Positions 6,427 to 14,041 of a stretch of DNA of 15,339 bases are shown in pieces (position 1 is the first letter of the stretch; each line of letters starts with the position of its first letter). The translations under genes were made by a program, and so were the position numbers. The notes below the pieces were generated by a model that saw only the letters and a list, made by a program, of their open reading frames with translations, was not told where the DNA came from and searched no databases. Origin of the DNA: Ruminococcus sp. (GTDB lineage Bacteria > Bacillota > Clostridia > Oscillospirales > Ruminococcaceae); the NCBI GenBank assembly GCA_024697705.1, contig JAILFF010000076.1, positions 1 through 15,339 on the forward strand, written 5' to 3'.

Positions 6427-8076
6427 ATGGCAAAAAATAAAAAGAAAAGCTCGGGAAAGGGTTCCTCCCTTAACCTGAATCTGATGCTGATATTCCAGCT
6501 TATAGTAATGCTTATACTTTCGGTCTTTATTACTGTACTTATAAGTAACAAGACCCGTGAGAACTCAAAGCAGCACCTGGGCGCTATCACCGACGAGCGT
6601 GCGCAGATCATCGAGACCTATGTAAGCAACGCCGAAAACACTCTTCGTGATTTCAGTAAGGCGCAGCAGATCACCGACCTGCTCAAATTCGCCAACAGCA
6701 CGGGCTTCGATTTCAAAACGCTGCTCCCCGATAAGGGCGCAAGGGCTGAAGTTCCCGCCACCGCAGCAGAAGGCAGCGATGAGGAAAAGCTCATAACCGC
6801 CGATAAGCTCCAGAAGGCGGCTCAGGACTTTACCGTTCAGTTCGGCAACGACATTCCTTATCTTGAGGGCGTTTGGGTAGGTACATGGGATACTCTCGTA
6901 CTTACTCACACCAACGGCGACCCCGTTATCGGTATGACCACCCGTCCCGACCGCGACAAGCTGGGTCAGCTCCAGTCGGCGCTCGTTAACGGCGACAGAG
7001 GTCTTTGGAACGCAGGCATCATCATCTCCCCCGCAACTCAGAAGCAGATCATATCCATGTACATAGCAGTCTACAACGAAAATAATGAGCCGATCGGTCT
7101 TGTTGGTCTCGGTATCTTCACCGAAGGTCTGGTACAGACGCTCGACGCCGTTCCCGTAAGAGGTATCGAAAATTCGTTCTATTCGATGGTAAACATTAAG
7201 GACGGCAAATACATATTCAGCCGCGACGCCAACACGATAGGCACCGAGGCTGATAACGAAAATATCGTAAGGCTTTGCGAACAGTTCAAGCAGTCCGCCG
7301 ATAATTCCACCGGTGAATTTGAATACAAATTTGACGGCAAGACCTATGTTTCGAGTTATTCTCTCATTCCGAAATACGGCTGGATAGTGTTCCTCGACGA
7401 CTACAAGAGCGAGGTATTCGCTCTGACCACGACGATGTTCATTTACCTCAGCATATTCGGCTTTGTAATCCTCAGCCTTATCGTAATATTCAACATCATG
7501 AGCAAGCGGCAGGCGAAGATCAACGAAAAGCTCGTTTCGACCATCGCGAAGAACAACCTCACCAAGAAATCGCTCAACCAGGCGATGTTCACGGACGTTC
7601 TTACCAACGTAAACAACCGTATCCGCTTCTCGATGGATGTTGAGACCGCTTCGGGCGACCGTTCCAAGAACTACTACTTCATGCTGTTCAATATCGCCGA
7701 TTTCAGCGGCATCAATTCTCAGTTCGGTAACGACTCGGGCGACCTTATGCTCGTGCGCACCGTAAATATCCTTAAAGAGAGCTTCCCCGAAAGCGGCATT
7801 TACCGTACAGGTTCGGACGAATTTGTAATAATGCTCCCCGCAGAGGGCGAGATGACAAGCTCCGATGCGGTTATCGACAAGGTGAATACTGTACTGCGCC
7901 AGCTGGTAGTTCCCGAGAGCGTTGAAAGATACGGCACCATTTATCCGAAGTACAAGATCGCTGTCATCAAGAAGTCGGGCACCATCGACACCTCTGTTGT
8001 TACCGTCCTTAAGGATATGACAAACAGAACGGGCGAAGCAAGCTACGGCATGATAGATTATCAGGATCTGACTTAA
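6427..8076 (+). CDS. Membrane sensor with dCACHE-like domain and degenerate GGDEF domain
   Basis: A 549-residue membrane protein: basic N-terminus, membrane segment about 17-41, a large extracellular region about 42-328 laid out like a dCACHE ligand sensor, a second membrane segment about 332-357, then a cytoplasmic GGDEF-type domain about 385-546. The domain start TDVLTNVNNR (389-398) is typical. The signature is GSDEF (462-466) instead of GGDEF. The usual DID-F-K-x-I-N-D segment reads NIADFSGINS, so the first metal-binding Asp is Asn422 and the next Asp is Ala424. The guanine-binding Asn430 and Asp439 are kept. It probably binds GTP but makes c-di-GMP poorly or not at all. There is no EAL domain. 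The start follows AGAGAGG. It is cotranscribed with the deaminase-fold gene and followed by a strong terminator. Confidence 0.88.
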   Translation: MAKNKKKSSGKGSSLNLNLMLIFQLIVMLILSVFITVLISNKTRENSKQHLGAITDERAQIIETYVSNAENTLRDFSKAQQITDLLKFANSTGFDFKTLLPDKGARAEVPATAAEGSDEEKLITADKLQKAAQDFTVQFGNDIPYLEGVWVGTWDTLVLTHTNGDPVIGMTTRPDRDKLGQLQSALVNGDRGLWNAGIIISPATQKQIISMYIAVYNENNEPIGLVGLGIFTEGLVQTLDAVPVRGIENSFYSMVNIKDGKYIFSRDANTIGTEADNENIVRLCEQFKQSADNSTGEFEYKFDGKTYVSSYSLIPKYGWIVFLDDYKSEVFALTTTMFIYLSIFGFVILSLIVIFNIMSKRQAKINEKLVSTIAKNNLTKKSLNQAMFTDVLTNVNNRIRFSMDVETASGDRSKNYYFMLFNIADFSGINSQFGNDSGDLMLVRTVNILKESFPESGIYRTGSDEFVIMLPAEGEMTSSDAVIDKVNTVLRQLVVPESVERYGTIYPKYKIAVIKKSGTIDTSVVTVLKDMTNRTGEASYGMIDYQDLT

Positions 8077-8117
8077 TGACTTCGTCCCTTTTGGCGAAAG
8101 AAAACCAAACATCAAAG

Positions 8118-8147
8118 CCGCCGTCCGAGCGTGGACGGCGGTTTTTT
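8118..8147 (+). terminator. Rho-independent terminator of the deaminase/GGDEF operon
   Basis: CCGCCGTCC (8118-8126) and GGACGGCGG (8133-8141) form a perfect 9-bp stem with a 6-base loop, followed by six T (8142-8147). It lies 41 bases after the GGDEF-like gene. Confidence 0.95.
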
Positions 8148-8150
8148 ATG

Positions 8151-8189
8151 TATAAAAAACGGAGCAGACTTAATGGAAAGCCTGCTCCG
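8151..8189 (-). terminator. Rho-independent terminator of the lipase-effector gene
   Basis: Read on the minus strand, CGGAGCAG (8182-8189) pairs with CTGCTCCG (8160-8167), and the 3' arm runs straight into TTTTTT (8154-8159). It ends transcription coming from the gene at 8233-10179 and faces the plus-strand terminator beside it. Confidence 0.92.
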
Positions 8190-8232
8190 AAAAAGTTATT
8201 GATCTTTAATAAGCCGCCGTCGCGCCGAATTG

Positions 8233-10179
8233 TTAATCCGAAGCGATCAGCGCGGTAAGCTCGCTGTATTCGTTGAATACCGACTGATACTCGTTTATGC
8301 ACTTATGCAGCGTCTCGGAAATGTGCTCGACCACGATCTGCTGCTCCTCCAGCGGTCTCAGCAGATTGTTGCGGCACGAATCAATGAACTTGTGTCCCGC
8401 GGGAGTGTCAAAGCCGTGCTGGAGCATTTCAAGCTGCTCTTCGATGTCCTTACGCAGCTGTTTGATCTGATCGGCAAGGTCCTCAAAATCGCTCGCTGCC
8501 TTGGCAAACGCTTCTTCGTCGAGGATAATGTCGTAGCCCAGCAGATCGTCGGCGCCGTGCCTCAGTACGTTGAAGTCCTCGCGCAGCTTGTTCATAACTC
8601 CGCTTAAGATGCCGCCGCCCGAACCGGAACCGCCGCCCGAACGATGATGTCCGCCGCCGCCGTGAGAACTGCTGCTGTGACCGCTCGGTCCGCTGCTTTT
8701 CTTACTGAACGGATTGTGACTGCTGAGAAAATCCATTCCCGAATCAATAAGATTGCCTGCACCCTCTGTGATATCGTTCCAGGTGTTGACAGCGGCTTCT
8801 CCGATGCCGGATGCGGTCTCCTTGACGGTCTCCCAACCCTCTTTCAGCGTATCCATGCCGGTCTCCCACATCTCTCTGAAGTCATTGCAGTATTCTTCGA
8901 CCGTATCGGCTGACATATCGATAAAGTCGCTGATGTCCTCGGAGGTAATAGGAATGCCGGTCTTACGTCTAATGTAATCCGCAGCTGCGTTCATTCCGCC
9001 TACTACACCTGTGGCTATCAGCATTTTGGCGACTACCGACAGCACTGCGGGATTATTGCCTATGTCTCTGAGTACTTGTTTGATATCTCTCTCGCCATTT
9101 TCGGGATAAGCAATATTCTTGATAATGCTGTCGGCTACCTTGAAAACTTGCTGACGTTCCTCTGGAGAAAGCGTCGGAACAGCAGCGTCCAGTATGTCGT
9201 CGATGGCTCTTGACATAGTAGACTGCGAGTCCGGAGTGAAACCGCCATACTTATCTATATTCCACGAAAAAGGATCGTGCTCGCCCAATCCGCTCTCAAC
9301 GCTGTGAACGAAGGTGGAGCTGCCGTTTTCGCGCAGCAGCTGTCCCACATAGGAATCCTGCGGACAGATGTGCTTGCCTCTCGAAAGCCGCAAATACTCG
9401 TCGTAGCGTTCGGTTCCTCTCATGGTATCGCTGCTGATGCCCGGGCTGTCGTAGCCGTATATGCCGCAGACTCTGTCGGCAACGTCTCTGTCGCAGTAAA
9501 GAAAAGCGTACTCGGCATCGTTGCCGCCCTTGGAATGACCGCCAAGCTCGATCTTCTCGTTTGGCGGCAGCTGGCTTGCCACCATATTGAGATATGTGGA
9601 ACTGTCAAGCTGTGCCTGAGTAGTGCTGTTGGAGATCATCTCGAAGTCCTCAGACCAGCCCTCGTATGTGCCGTTGGTGCCGCGATAGGCAATAAAGTTG
9701 TGAGGACCGTTGGGCGTGTCGTATTTGATCGTCATAGCGCCGAATTGCTCTACCTCGGATCCTGCGCCGATAGACTGGAATCCCTCGGGTTTGCCGGCTT
9801 TTACGGGGTCAACGCAGTAATTCGAGATCTCCATATCTTTGAAACGATCACTGTGCGCCATCGCATTCAGCATATCCATATCCTTCTGGTGGTTGATGTT
9901 GCGCGTTTCAAATATTCCTGCGTTGGGGTTATCCTCGTAGTACTTGTAAAGTTGCGCGATCGTAATACCCTGCCCGTTTCCCGTAGCAAGGCTGATGTCG
10001 GGTCCTCCGACTGACTGGAGCGCATCAGTGTTGATCCTCAGATACGAAAGCTCCGAAAAAAGAAGTCCGTCTGCGGTGTTTAAACCGTCAGTGGCAATGC
10101 CGGTGTTGGTTGCGGCGTAGTCGATCATACTGCTTGGCGCAACTTTGTTCGATTCGTCAGATGTCGTGTTTGATGCCAT
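8233..10179 (-). CDS. Putative type VII secreted lipase: Mbeg1/DUF2974-like domain with C-terminal WXG100-like domain
   Basis: A 648-residue protein with no signal peptide. The N-terminal about 320 residues look like an alpha/beta-hydrolase of the Mbeg1-like (DUF2974) type: NFIAYRGT, nucleophile elbow GGHSKGG (Ser216), a conserved PQDSYVG (Asp275, candidate triad acid) and EHDPFSW (His301, candidate triad base). An amphipathic helical stretch follows (about 410-490), then a low-complexity Gly/Ser/His linker (about 493-523). The C-terminal about 120 residues are two long helices joined by FDTPAG (590-595), laid out like WXG100/LXG secretion domains. This lipase-first order matches the reverse arrangement of the T7SS lipase TslA. 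Start: AGGAGGT five bases before the ATG. It follows ruvX by 126 bp and is last before a terminator. Secretion and toxicity are inferred. No partner or immunity gene is adjacent. Confidence 0.75.
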   Translation of the reverse strand: MASNTTSDESNKVAPSSMIDYAATNTGIATDGLNTADGLLFSELSYLRINTDALQSVGGPDISLATGNGQGITIAQLYKYYEDNPNAGIFETRNINHQKDMDMLNAMAHSDRFKDMEISNYCVDPVKAGKPEGFQSIGAGSEVEQFGAMTIKYDTPNGPHNFIAYRGTNGTYEGWSEDFEMISNSTTQAQLDSSTYLNMVASQLPPNEKIELGGHSKGGNDAEYAFLYCDRDVADRVCGIYGYDSPGISSDTMRGTERYDEYLRLSRGKHICPQDSYVGQLLRENGSSTFVHSVESGLGEHDPFSWNIDKYGGFTPDSQSTMSRAIDDILDAAVPTLSPEERQQVFKVADSIIKNIAYPENGERDIKQVLRDIGNNPAVLSVVAKMLIATGVVGGMNAAADYIRRKTGIPITSEDISDFIDMSADTVEEYCNDFREMWETGMDTLKEGWETVKETASGIGEAAVNTWNDITEGAGNLIDSGMDFLSSHNPFSKKSSGPSGHSSSSHGGGGHHRSGGGSGSGGGILSGVMNKLREDFNVLRHGADDLLGYDIILDEEAFAKAASDFEDLADQIKQLRKDIEEQLEMLQHGFDTPAGHKFIDSCRNNLLRPLEEQQIVVEHISETLHKCINEYQSVFNEYSELTALIASD

Positions 10180-10305
10180 AGTTTACCTCCTGAAAATAAT
10201 AAATTTTTATTAAAAGTCCTCCCGGCAGCCGATCCTTTTTATGCTGAAATATTTTTTAAGAACTATGTCAGATATCGGCAAGGGAAAACTTTGTGTACTG
10301 TAATA

Positions 10306-10752
10306 TCAGTCGTTGTTATCGCTGTTTGCCGCCGCCTTTACGTTCCTGCGGTAGGCAAGATAGCTCTCCAGAATAAGCATTGCCGCAACGGTATCGACAA
10401 CGTCTTTGCGCTTTTTACCGCGCACATTTGTTTCGTTCAGTATCTGATGAGCGCTGACGGTCGTCGAGCGCTCGTCCCACATGACAACGGGAAGCTCCGT
10501 CACCGCCTGCACGGTCTCGGCAAAGGCGCGGCATTTCTGAGCGCGGGGTCCCTCCGAGCCGTTCATATTCACGGGCAGACCGATAACTATCTCGCCGACC
10601 TCGTACTGCTCAGCCATGTGAGCGACCTTCATCGCGAGTATCTGAGCGTTTCTTTCCTCTATTGTGCCGACAGGCGAAGCGAGAAACTCCGTTCTGTCGC
10701 AGACGGCAAGCCCTGTGCGGGCGTCGCCGTAATCAACTGCCATTATTTTCAT
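10306..10752 (-). CDS. ruvX: Putative Holliday junction resolvase RuvX/YqgF
   Basis: A 148-residue RNase H-fold nuclease of the YqgF/RuvX family. Members act on Holliday junctions, or process 16S rRNA 5' ends in some bacteria. All hallmarks are present: MAVDYGDARTG with Asp7, VIGLPVNMNGSEGPRA (56-71), WDERSTT with Glu94, and KDVVDTVAAMLILESYL with Asp120. Asp7, Glu94 and Asp120 are the expected acidic metal ligands. The length is normal. The start at 10752 has GAGAGG about ten bases upstream. It lies 14 bp after the stop of the O-antigen-ligase-like gene and so is probably in that operon. In many Firmicutes ruvX sits with alaS or ireB; that context is absent here. Confidence 0.95.
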   Translation of the reverse strand: MKIMAVDYGDARTGLAVCDRTEFLASPVGTIEERNAQILAMKVAHMAEQYEVGEIVIGLPVNMNGSEGPRAQKCRAFAETVQAVTELPVVMWDERSTTVSAHQILNETNVRGKKRKDVVDTVAAMLILESYLAYRRNVKAAANSDNND

Positions 10753-10766
10753 GGTTATTTATCCTC

Positions 10767-12158
10767 TCAAAGCGCCGTATCGGGCTTTTCATTGCTGTTG
10801 TTATTTACCGCACACGCCAGTCCCAGATAGATGAAAAACATCGGGGACGTATAGTACATGGTGTTTCCCACAAACGACGATACCAGATATGCGAACGCCG
10901 CCGCCAGTGCGCTTATCTGAGGGCTGTCAAGCTGTTTCCTTAACCGCAGTCCGCGCAGGAAGACAGAAAAGCACCCGAGCGTGTATGCTATCGCCGCAGG
11001 TATCCCGTAAAACGCGGCATACTGCAAGAATTCGTTGTGCGGACGATTGTTCGGGAACATATTGTTATCGGTGGTGTACTTATAAAGAACGTCTGTTATA
11101 CCTTCAAGCCCGTGTCCGAAGATCGGCTTTTGCTTGATCTTGTCAATAGTGAAAGTCCAGAGATTAAGTCGGTTGGAGCCCTCGCTGCCCGTAGCGTTTC
11201 CTGTCGCTATGTTCGTTACGTCTCCCCCGAACTGCGAATAATTCTCCGTCGTGCCGATGAAAAACGAGGCCGCCACCGACGCAAGAAGATAAACGGCTAA
11301 AGGTATCAGCGCCGCGGGACGGAACTTGCCCTTATTGAGCGAGATCATCACGGGCACGAGTATCAGCGCCGCAGCCGTGCTGAGCTGTCCGCCGAACGTG
11401 TCGTTTACTACCAGTACCACCGTGCCGAACACAAAGCTCACGCCCGCGAGTATTTTTATCGGCACCGATTTTTCGCAGATCATAAGCACTCCGCTTGCGG
11501 ATATGGTCATCGTCAGAAAATAGGCGTAGTGGTTGAACTGCGAGAAGATGCCCATCAGATCACCGTACTTTAAGCCGAATTTGCTCGCTTTCACCAAAGC
11601 GAATATCCCCATGATAATGCCGAAGACCATAAATACACAGATCACCGCTCTGCGGAGCTTTTCGCTCCCGATAAGCGTAACGGGCAGAAAGAACGCGAGG
11701 AAATAGCAAAATACAGTGAAAAGATTTTCTCCGCGGTAGGGATAGCCGTGCAGGGGATATTCCGTAAAGCCGTTCACGCAGGTCGAAACGAATATCAGCA
11801 GGTACAGAACGGCAAAAAAGACGATATAGGTGTTTTCCTTAACGAAACGCCCCGGCGCGGGAAGACCGCCCTTCCGCTTTTTCTTGATGACGGAAAGCAG
11901 GACGGCGAAGACTCCGACGATCAGCGCGGGAAGACAGGCGTCTCGGAAAACATAGTGGAAAGGCACCGGGGACCCGGTAACATAAGCCTCGGGGTCGAGG
12001 AAATTCCTCGCAAATCCGACAAGACAGACATAAAGAAAGATGAACGTCGGCACGGCAGCGAGCGCCTCGATCGCACCGCAAGGCAGTTTATCGACAGCCT
12101 CTCCGAAGGACTTGGCAGCAAGCACCTCGCGGACGGCGTTGTTTTTTTTGACTGACAT
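10767..12158 (-). CDS. O-antigen ligase/polymerase-like membrane protein (Wzy_C family)
   Basis: A polytopic membrane protein of 463 residues with about ten to twelve hydrophobic segments. The family signature lies in the later half: SNRLNLWTFTIDKIKQKP, then IFGHGLEG, then RPHNEFLQYAAFYGIPAAIA. The Arg and the PHN His belong to the large extracytoplasmic loop where WaaL/Wzy-type enzymes handle undecaprenyl-linked glycans. In Gram-positives such proteins polymerise or attach capsule or cell-wall glycans; the exact substrate cannot be read. The start is the ATG at 12158, preceded by AGGGGGG with nine bases spacing; an in-frame TTG at 12164 is less likely. No other glycan genes are adjacent. The stop lies 14 bp before ruvX, which suggests cotranscription from the promoter at 12185-12213. 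Confidence 0.87.
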   Translation of the reverse strand: MSVKKNNAVREVLAAKSFGEAVDKLPCGAIEALAAVPTFIFLYVCLVGFARNFLDPEAYVTGSPVPFHYVFRDACLPALIVGVFAVLLSVIKKKRKGGLPAPGRFVKENTYIVFFAVLYLLIFVSTCVNGFTEYPLHGYPYRGENLFTVFCYFLAFFLPVTLIGSEKLRRAVICVFMVFGIIMGIFALVKASKFGLKYGDLMGIFSQFNHYAYFLTMTISASGVLMICEKSVPIKILAGVSFVFGTVVLVVNDTFGGQLSTAAALILVPVMISLNKGKFRPAALIPLAVYLLASVAASFFIGTTENYSQFGGDVTNIATGNATGSEGSNRLNLWTFTIDKIKQKPIFGHGLEGITDVLYKYTTDNNMFPNNRPHNEFLQYAAFYGIPAAIAYTLGCFSVFLRGLRLRKQLDSPQISALAAAFAYLVSSFVGNTMYYTSPMFFIYLGLACAVNNNSNEKPDTAL

Positions 12159-12184
12159 AAGCAAAAGCCCCCCTGATATATATT

Positions 12185-12213
12185 AGTATATCACAAGGTT
12201 CTTTATTTGTCAA
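12185..12213 (-). promoter_or_regulatory. Promoter of the O-antigen-ligase-like/ruvX operon
   Basis: On the minus strand, -35 TTGACA (12208-12213), a 17-base spacer and -10 TATACT (12185-12190), about 27 bases before the ATG at 12158. It is close to sigma-A consensus. No operator symmetry was seen. Confidence 0.85.
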
Positions 12214-12248
12214 TTTATTTCTTTAATAAACTTAAATTTAATAAAATC

Positions 12249-12977
12249 TTATCCGAAAAACATGAACATCATCAGATCCCAGTAGGCGTGAAGCAGTACA
12301 GCAGACCATATACTGCGCGTTTTAAGAAAGCTGTGACCGAATATCCCGCTGAGAAGGAAAAGCACCATAAATACGAGCGACACGAAATTATTCACAAACT
12401 CGCCCGTAGCTATCCATATCGGGAAATGTATCATTAAAAACATGACCGCGTTGATACCGACCGCCGCCCAATGACCGCGCTCGCCCTTGAATACGCTTTC
12501 GGGCATGGCGTTCAGCAGCCAGCCGCGGAAGACGGTTTCCTCCGTGATACCTATGAAAACAACGTCGATCACTCTCCACAGCCCGAACTCGGGGCTGAGC
12601 GCGAGACTGCCGTCGTCATGCATGGCGGCATAAAGCGCGTAGGCGCTGAAAAGAAACAGCGCGGGTATCAGGTCTTTGATCTTCGGGAGGGTGGTGAACA
12701 TCTCCCGAAGGCTTACGCGCATCTGCGATTCATAGCGCTTTATCAGCAAAACCGCGGGGAGCGTCCACACAATATTCTTGAAAACGCCGTCTTTCAGCAG
12801 CTCTTCCGACGCGGTCGATATGCTGCTTTTAAGGCGCGGAGCAATCAGCAGCTCATACACCGCCCAAACGGCGTAGAACACGATCGCGTAGACGATATAA
12901 GCCGTCCGCAGCGAGGGACCCTGCGCTTTTGCGGAGTTTATCTCTTTCGTTTTTTCGGTGGTTACGGGTGATCCCAT
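12249..12977 (-). CDS. CPBP-family intramembrane metalloprotease (Rce1/Abi-like)
   Basis: A membrane protein of 242 residues with about six to seven hydrophobic segments. It carries the three catalytic motifs of the CPBP family: EETVFR (146-151, Glu-Glu-x3-Arg), FLMIH (180-184) and HAYWD (230-234). These glutamate/histidine proteases relate to eukaryotic Rce1 CAAX protease. In bacteria they are often linked to peptide maturation, bacteriocin self-protection or stress signalling. The ATG at 12977 is chosen because AAAGAGG stands seven bases before it; the ATG at 12983 lies only one base from that site. It follows the S24-type repressor gene in the same operon, 25 bp past its stop. The substrate is unknown, and no CAAX-like or bacteriocin gene is visible nearby. 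Confidence 0.92.
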   Translation of the reverse strand: MGSPVTTEKTKEINSAKAQGPSLRTAYIVYAIVFYAVWAVYELLIAPRLKSSISTASEELLKDGVFKNIVWTLPAVLLIKRYESQMRVSLREMFTTLPKIKDLIPALFLFSAYALYAAMHDDGSLALSPEFGLWRVIDVVFIGITEETVFRGWLLNAMPESVFKGERGHWAAVGINAVMFLMIHFPIWIATGEFVNNFVSLVFMVLFLLSGIFGHSFLKTRSIWSAVLLHAYWDLMMFMFFG

Positions 12978-13002
12978 CTTCATACCTCTTTCGTTCGGAG
13001 CA

Positions 13003-13665
13003 TTAAAGTGAGCTCATGAAATAGACCGCCTTGCCAAGCACGCGGATATGGTCGAGCTCTTCGCCGCGGAACACGAGCGGCGCGTAGCGCGGATTCTCCG
13101 CCACGAGCTGCAAAACGTTGTTCGGGCGGTCGTAATAAAGCCGTTTGAGGGTAGCCTCGTCGCCGATGACTACCGCGGCTATCTCGCCGTTTTCGACTAT
13201 CGGCATTTCCCTTATGAAAACAAGATCTCCGTCGTGGATACGTGCGTTTATCATGCTGTCGCCTTTCGCCCGCAGGCAAAAGTCAGCCTGTATATCCATA
13301 TCCGCCATAACGACGCTCTCCTTATCCTCGTCGGCGAAGATCGGCTTGCCGCAGGCTATCTCGCCGAGCATGGGAAAGCGCTTTACCTTGACAGGCATCA
13401 GTCCGAGCTTTTCGGCGAGCTGAGAATCGTTATTCGGTGCGGGCGCGGGAGAGCCCTCGTCAGTATCCTTCCAGCCCATAAGATAAGCGGGGTCGGTGCC
13501 GAGAGCCTGAGCAAGCTCACCTATCAGCGGGCGGGGAACGTCCCTTTCGCCGCGCTCTATCTTAGCAATGGAAGATCTCGACCGATATCCGAGCCGATGA
13601 GCAAGTTCCTCTTGGGTCATACCCGCCGCGTTCCTTGCCGCCAAAATCCTTTCACCGAATGTCAT
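13003..13665 (-). CDS. XRE-family repressor with S24 (LexA/CI-like) self-cleaving peptidase domain
   Basis: A 220-residue repressor. An XRE helix-turn-helix spans residues 3-60 (MTQEELAHRLG, SRSSIAKIERGERDVPRP). A linker (65-90) follows, then an S24 peptidase domain with nucleophile Ser137 in AKGDSMINARIHDGDLVFI and general-base Lys174 in GDEATLKRL. The expected self-cleavage site is Cys105-Gly106 in LGEIACGKP, a Cys-Gly bond as in UmuD instead of the Ala-Gly of LexA. Such proteins are cleaved when RecA filaments form, derepressing their targets. The architecture is that of phage-type CI repressors or HdiR-like stress regulators; it is not canonical LexA, which has a winged helix. Start ATG at 13665 has GAGAGGTGAT upstream. 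It heads an operon with a CPBP protease gene and no phage genes. Confidence 0.92.
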   Translation of the reverse strand: MTFGERILAARNAAGMTQEELAHRLGYRSRSSIAKIERGERDVPRPLIGELAQALGTDPAYLMGWKDTDEGSPAPAPNNDSQLAEKLGLMPVKVKRFPMLGEIACGKPIFADEDKESVVMADMDIQADFCLRAKGDSMINARIHDGDLVFIREMPIVENGEIAAVVIGDEATLKRLYYDRPNNVLQLVAENPRYAPLVFRGEELDHIRVLGKAVYFMSSL

Positions 13666-13708
13666 AAAAGATCACCTCTCAAATAGTCACAGCGTCCTGT
13701 TAAAAAGT

Positions 13709-13737
13709 ATTATAGCATATTTGTTCCGATTTGTCAA
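13709..13737 (-). promoter_or_regulatory. Promoter of the S24 repressor/CPBP operon
   Basis: On the minus strand, -35 TTGACA (13732-13737), a 17-base spacer and -10 TATAAT (13709-13714): a perfect consensus, about 44 bases before the ATG. Such a strong promoter suggests the repressor limits its own synthesis, but no clear palindrome was found in the spacer. Confidence 0.9.
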
Positions 13738-13780
13738 CGCTGTTTTTGCATTTTTTTCAAAGGTGAAATAATGTCAACTG

Positions 13781-13816
13781 TAATAATAAAAATACTCCTC
13801 TGCAAAAGCAGAGGAG
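13781..13816 (-). terminator. Terminator of tRNA-Leu
   Basis: CTCCTCTGC (13795-13803) and GCAGAGGAG (13808-13816) form a 9-bp perfect stem with a four-base loop. On the minus strand it is followed by TATTTTTATTATTA (13781-13794). It ends the tRNA transcript 22 bases after its 3' end. Confidence 0.93.
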
Positions 13817-13837
13817 CGAGTCACATAAAATAAAAAA

Positions 13838-13921
13838 TGCAGGTGAAGGGACTTGAACCCATACGACCTTGCGATCACTAGCACCTGAAGCTAGCGCGTC
13901 TGCCGATTCCGCCACACCTGC
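13838..13921 (-). tRNA. tRNA-Leu (CAG anticodon)
   Basis: An 84-base class II tRNA. The acceptor arms GCAGGTG and CACCTGC pair fully and the discriminator is A, as leucine tRNAs require. The D arm TGGCGGAATCGGCAGACGC and T arm GGGTTCAAGTCCC are canonical. The anticodon stem CTAGC/GCTAG holds loop TTCAGGT, so the anticodon is CAG (13885-13887), reading CUG. The long variable arm (TGATCGCAAGGTCG) confirms Leu. CCA is not encoded. It has its own promoter and terminator and is a single-gene unit. Confidence 0.98.
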
Positions 13922-13965
13922 ATATATAACGCCGTCGGAGGGATGCCCTCTCAATCAGCATTAAT

Positions 13966-13994
13966 ATTATATCACAAAATTTCCGGCTTGTCAA
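13966..13994 (-). promoter_or_regulatory. Promoter of tRNA-Leu
   Basis: On the minus strand, -35 TTGACA (13989-13994), a 17-base spacer and -10 TATAAT (13966-13971), about 45 bases before the mature 5' end. This is a perfect consensus. A GC-rich leader (GGCATCCCTCCGACGGCG) follows the start site, which suits tRNA promoters. Confidence 0.9.
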
Positions 13995-14041
13995 TACCTT
14001 TTTGAAAAATTTTTTGAGGAAATTTTTGAGAAGACAAAATA

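Noticed and set aside
6565..8115. A 516-codon open frame on the minus strand opposite the GGDEF-like gene
   Set aside because: Its protein lacks recognisable domains and the plus-strand frame has clear membrane and GGDEF motifs, a ribosome site and a terminator. The long frame is a by-product of GC-rich codon use.
9277..10014. A 245-codon plus-strand open frame opposite the lipase gene
   Set aside because: It is antisense to a gene with catalytic motifs and a perfect ribosome site, shows no domain itself and has no good ribosome site.
13757..13954. A 65-codon minus-strand frame
   Set aside because: It is read through tRNA-Leu and its terminator, so it is not coding.
13988..13999. CTTGTCAATACC before tRNA-Leu as an AraR operator
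   Set aside because: It is simply the TTGACA -35 element read on the other strand; the ACAA half is missing.
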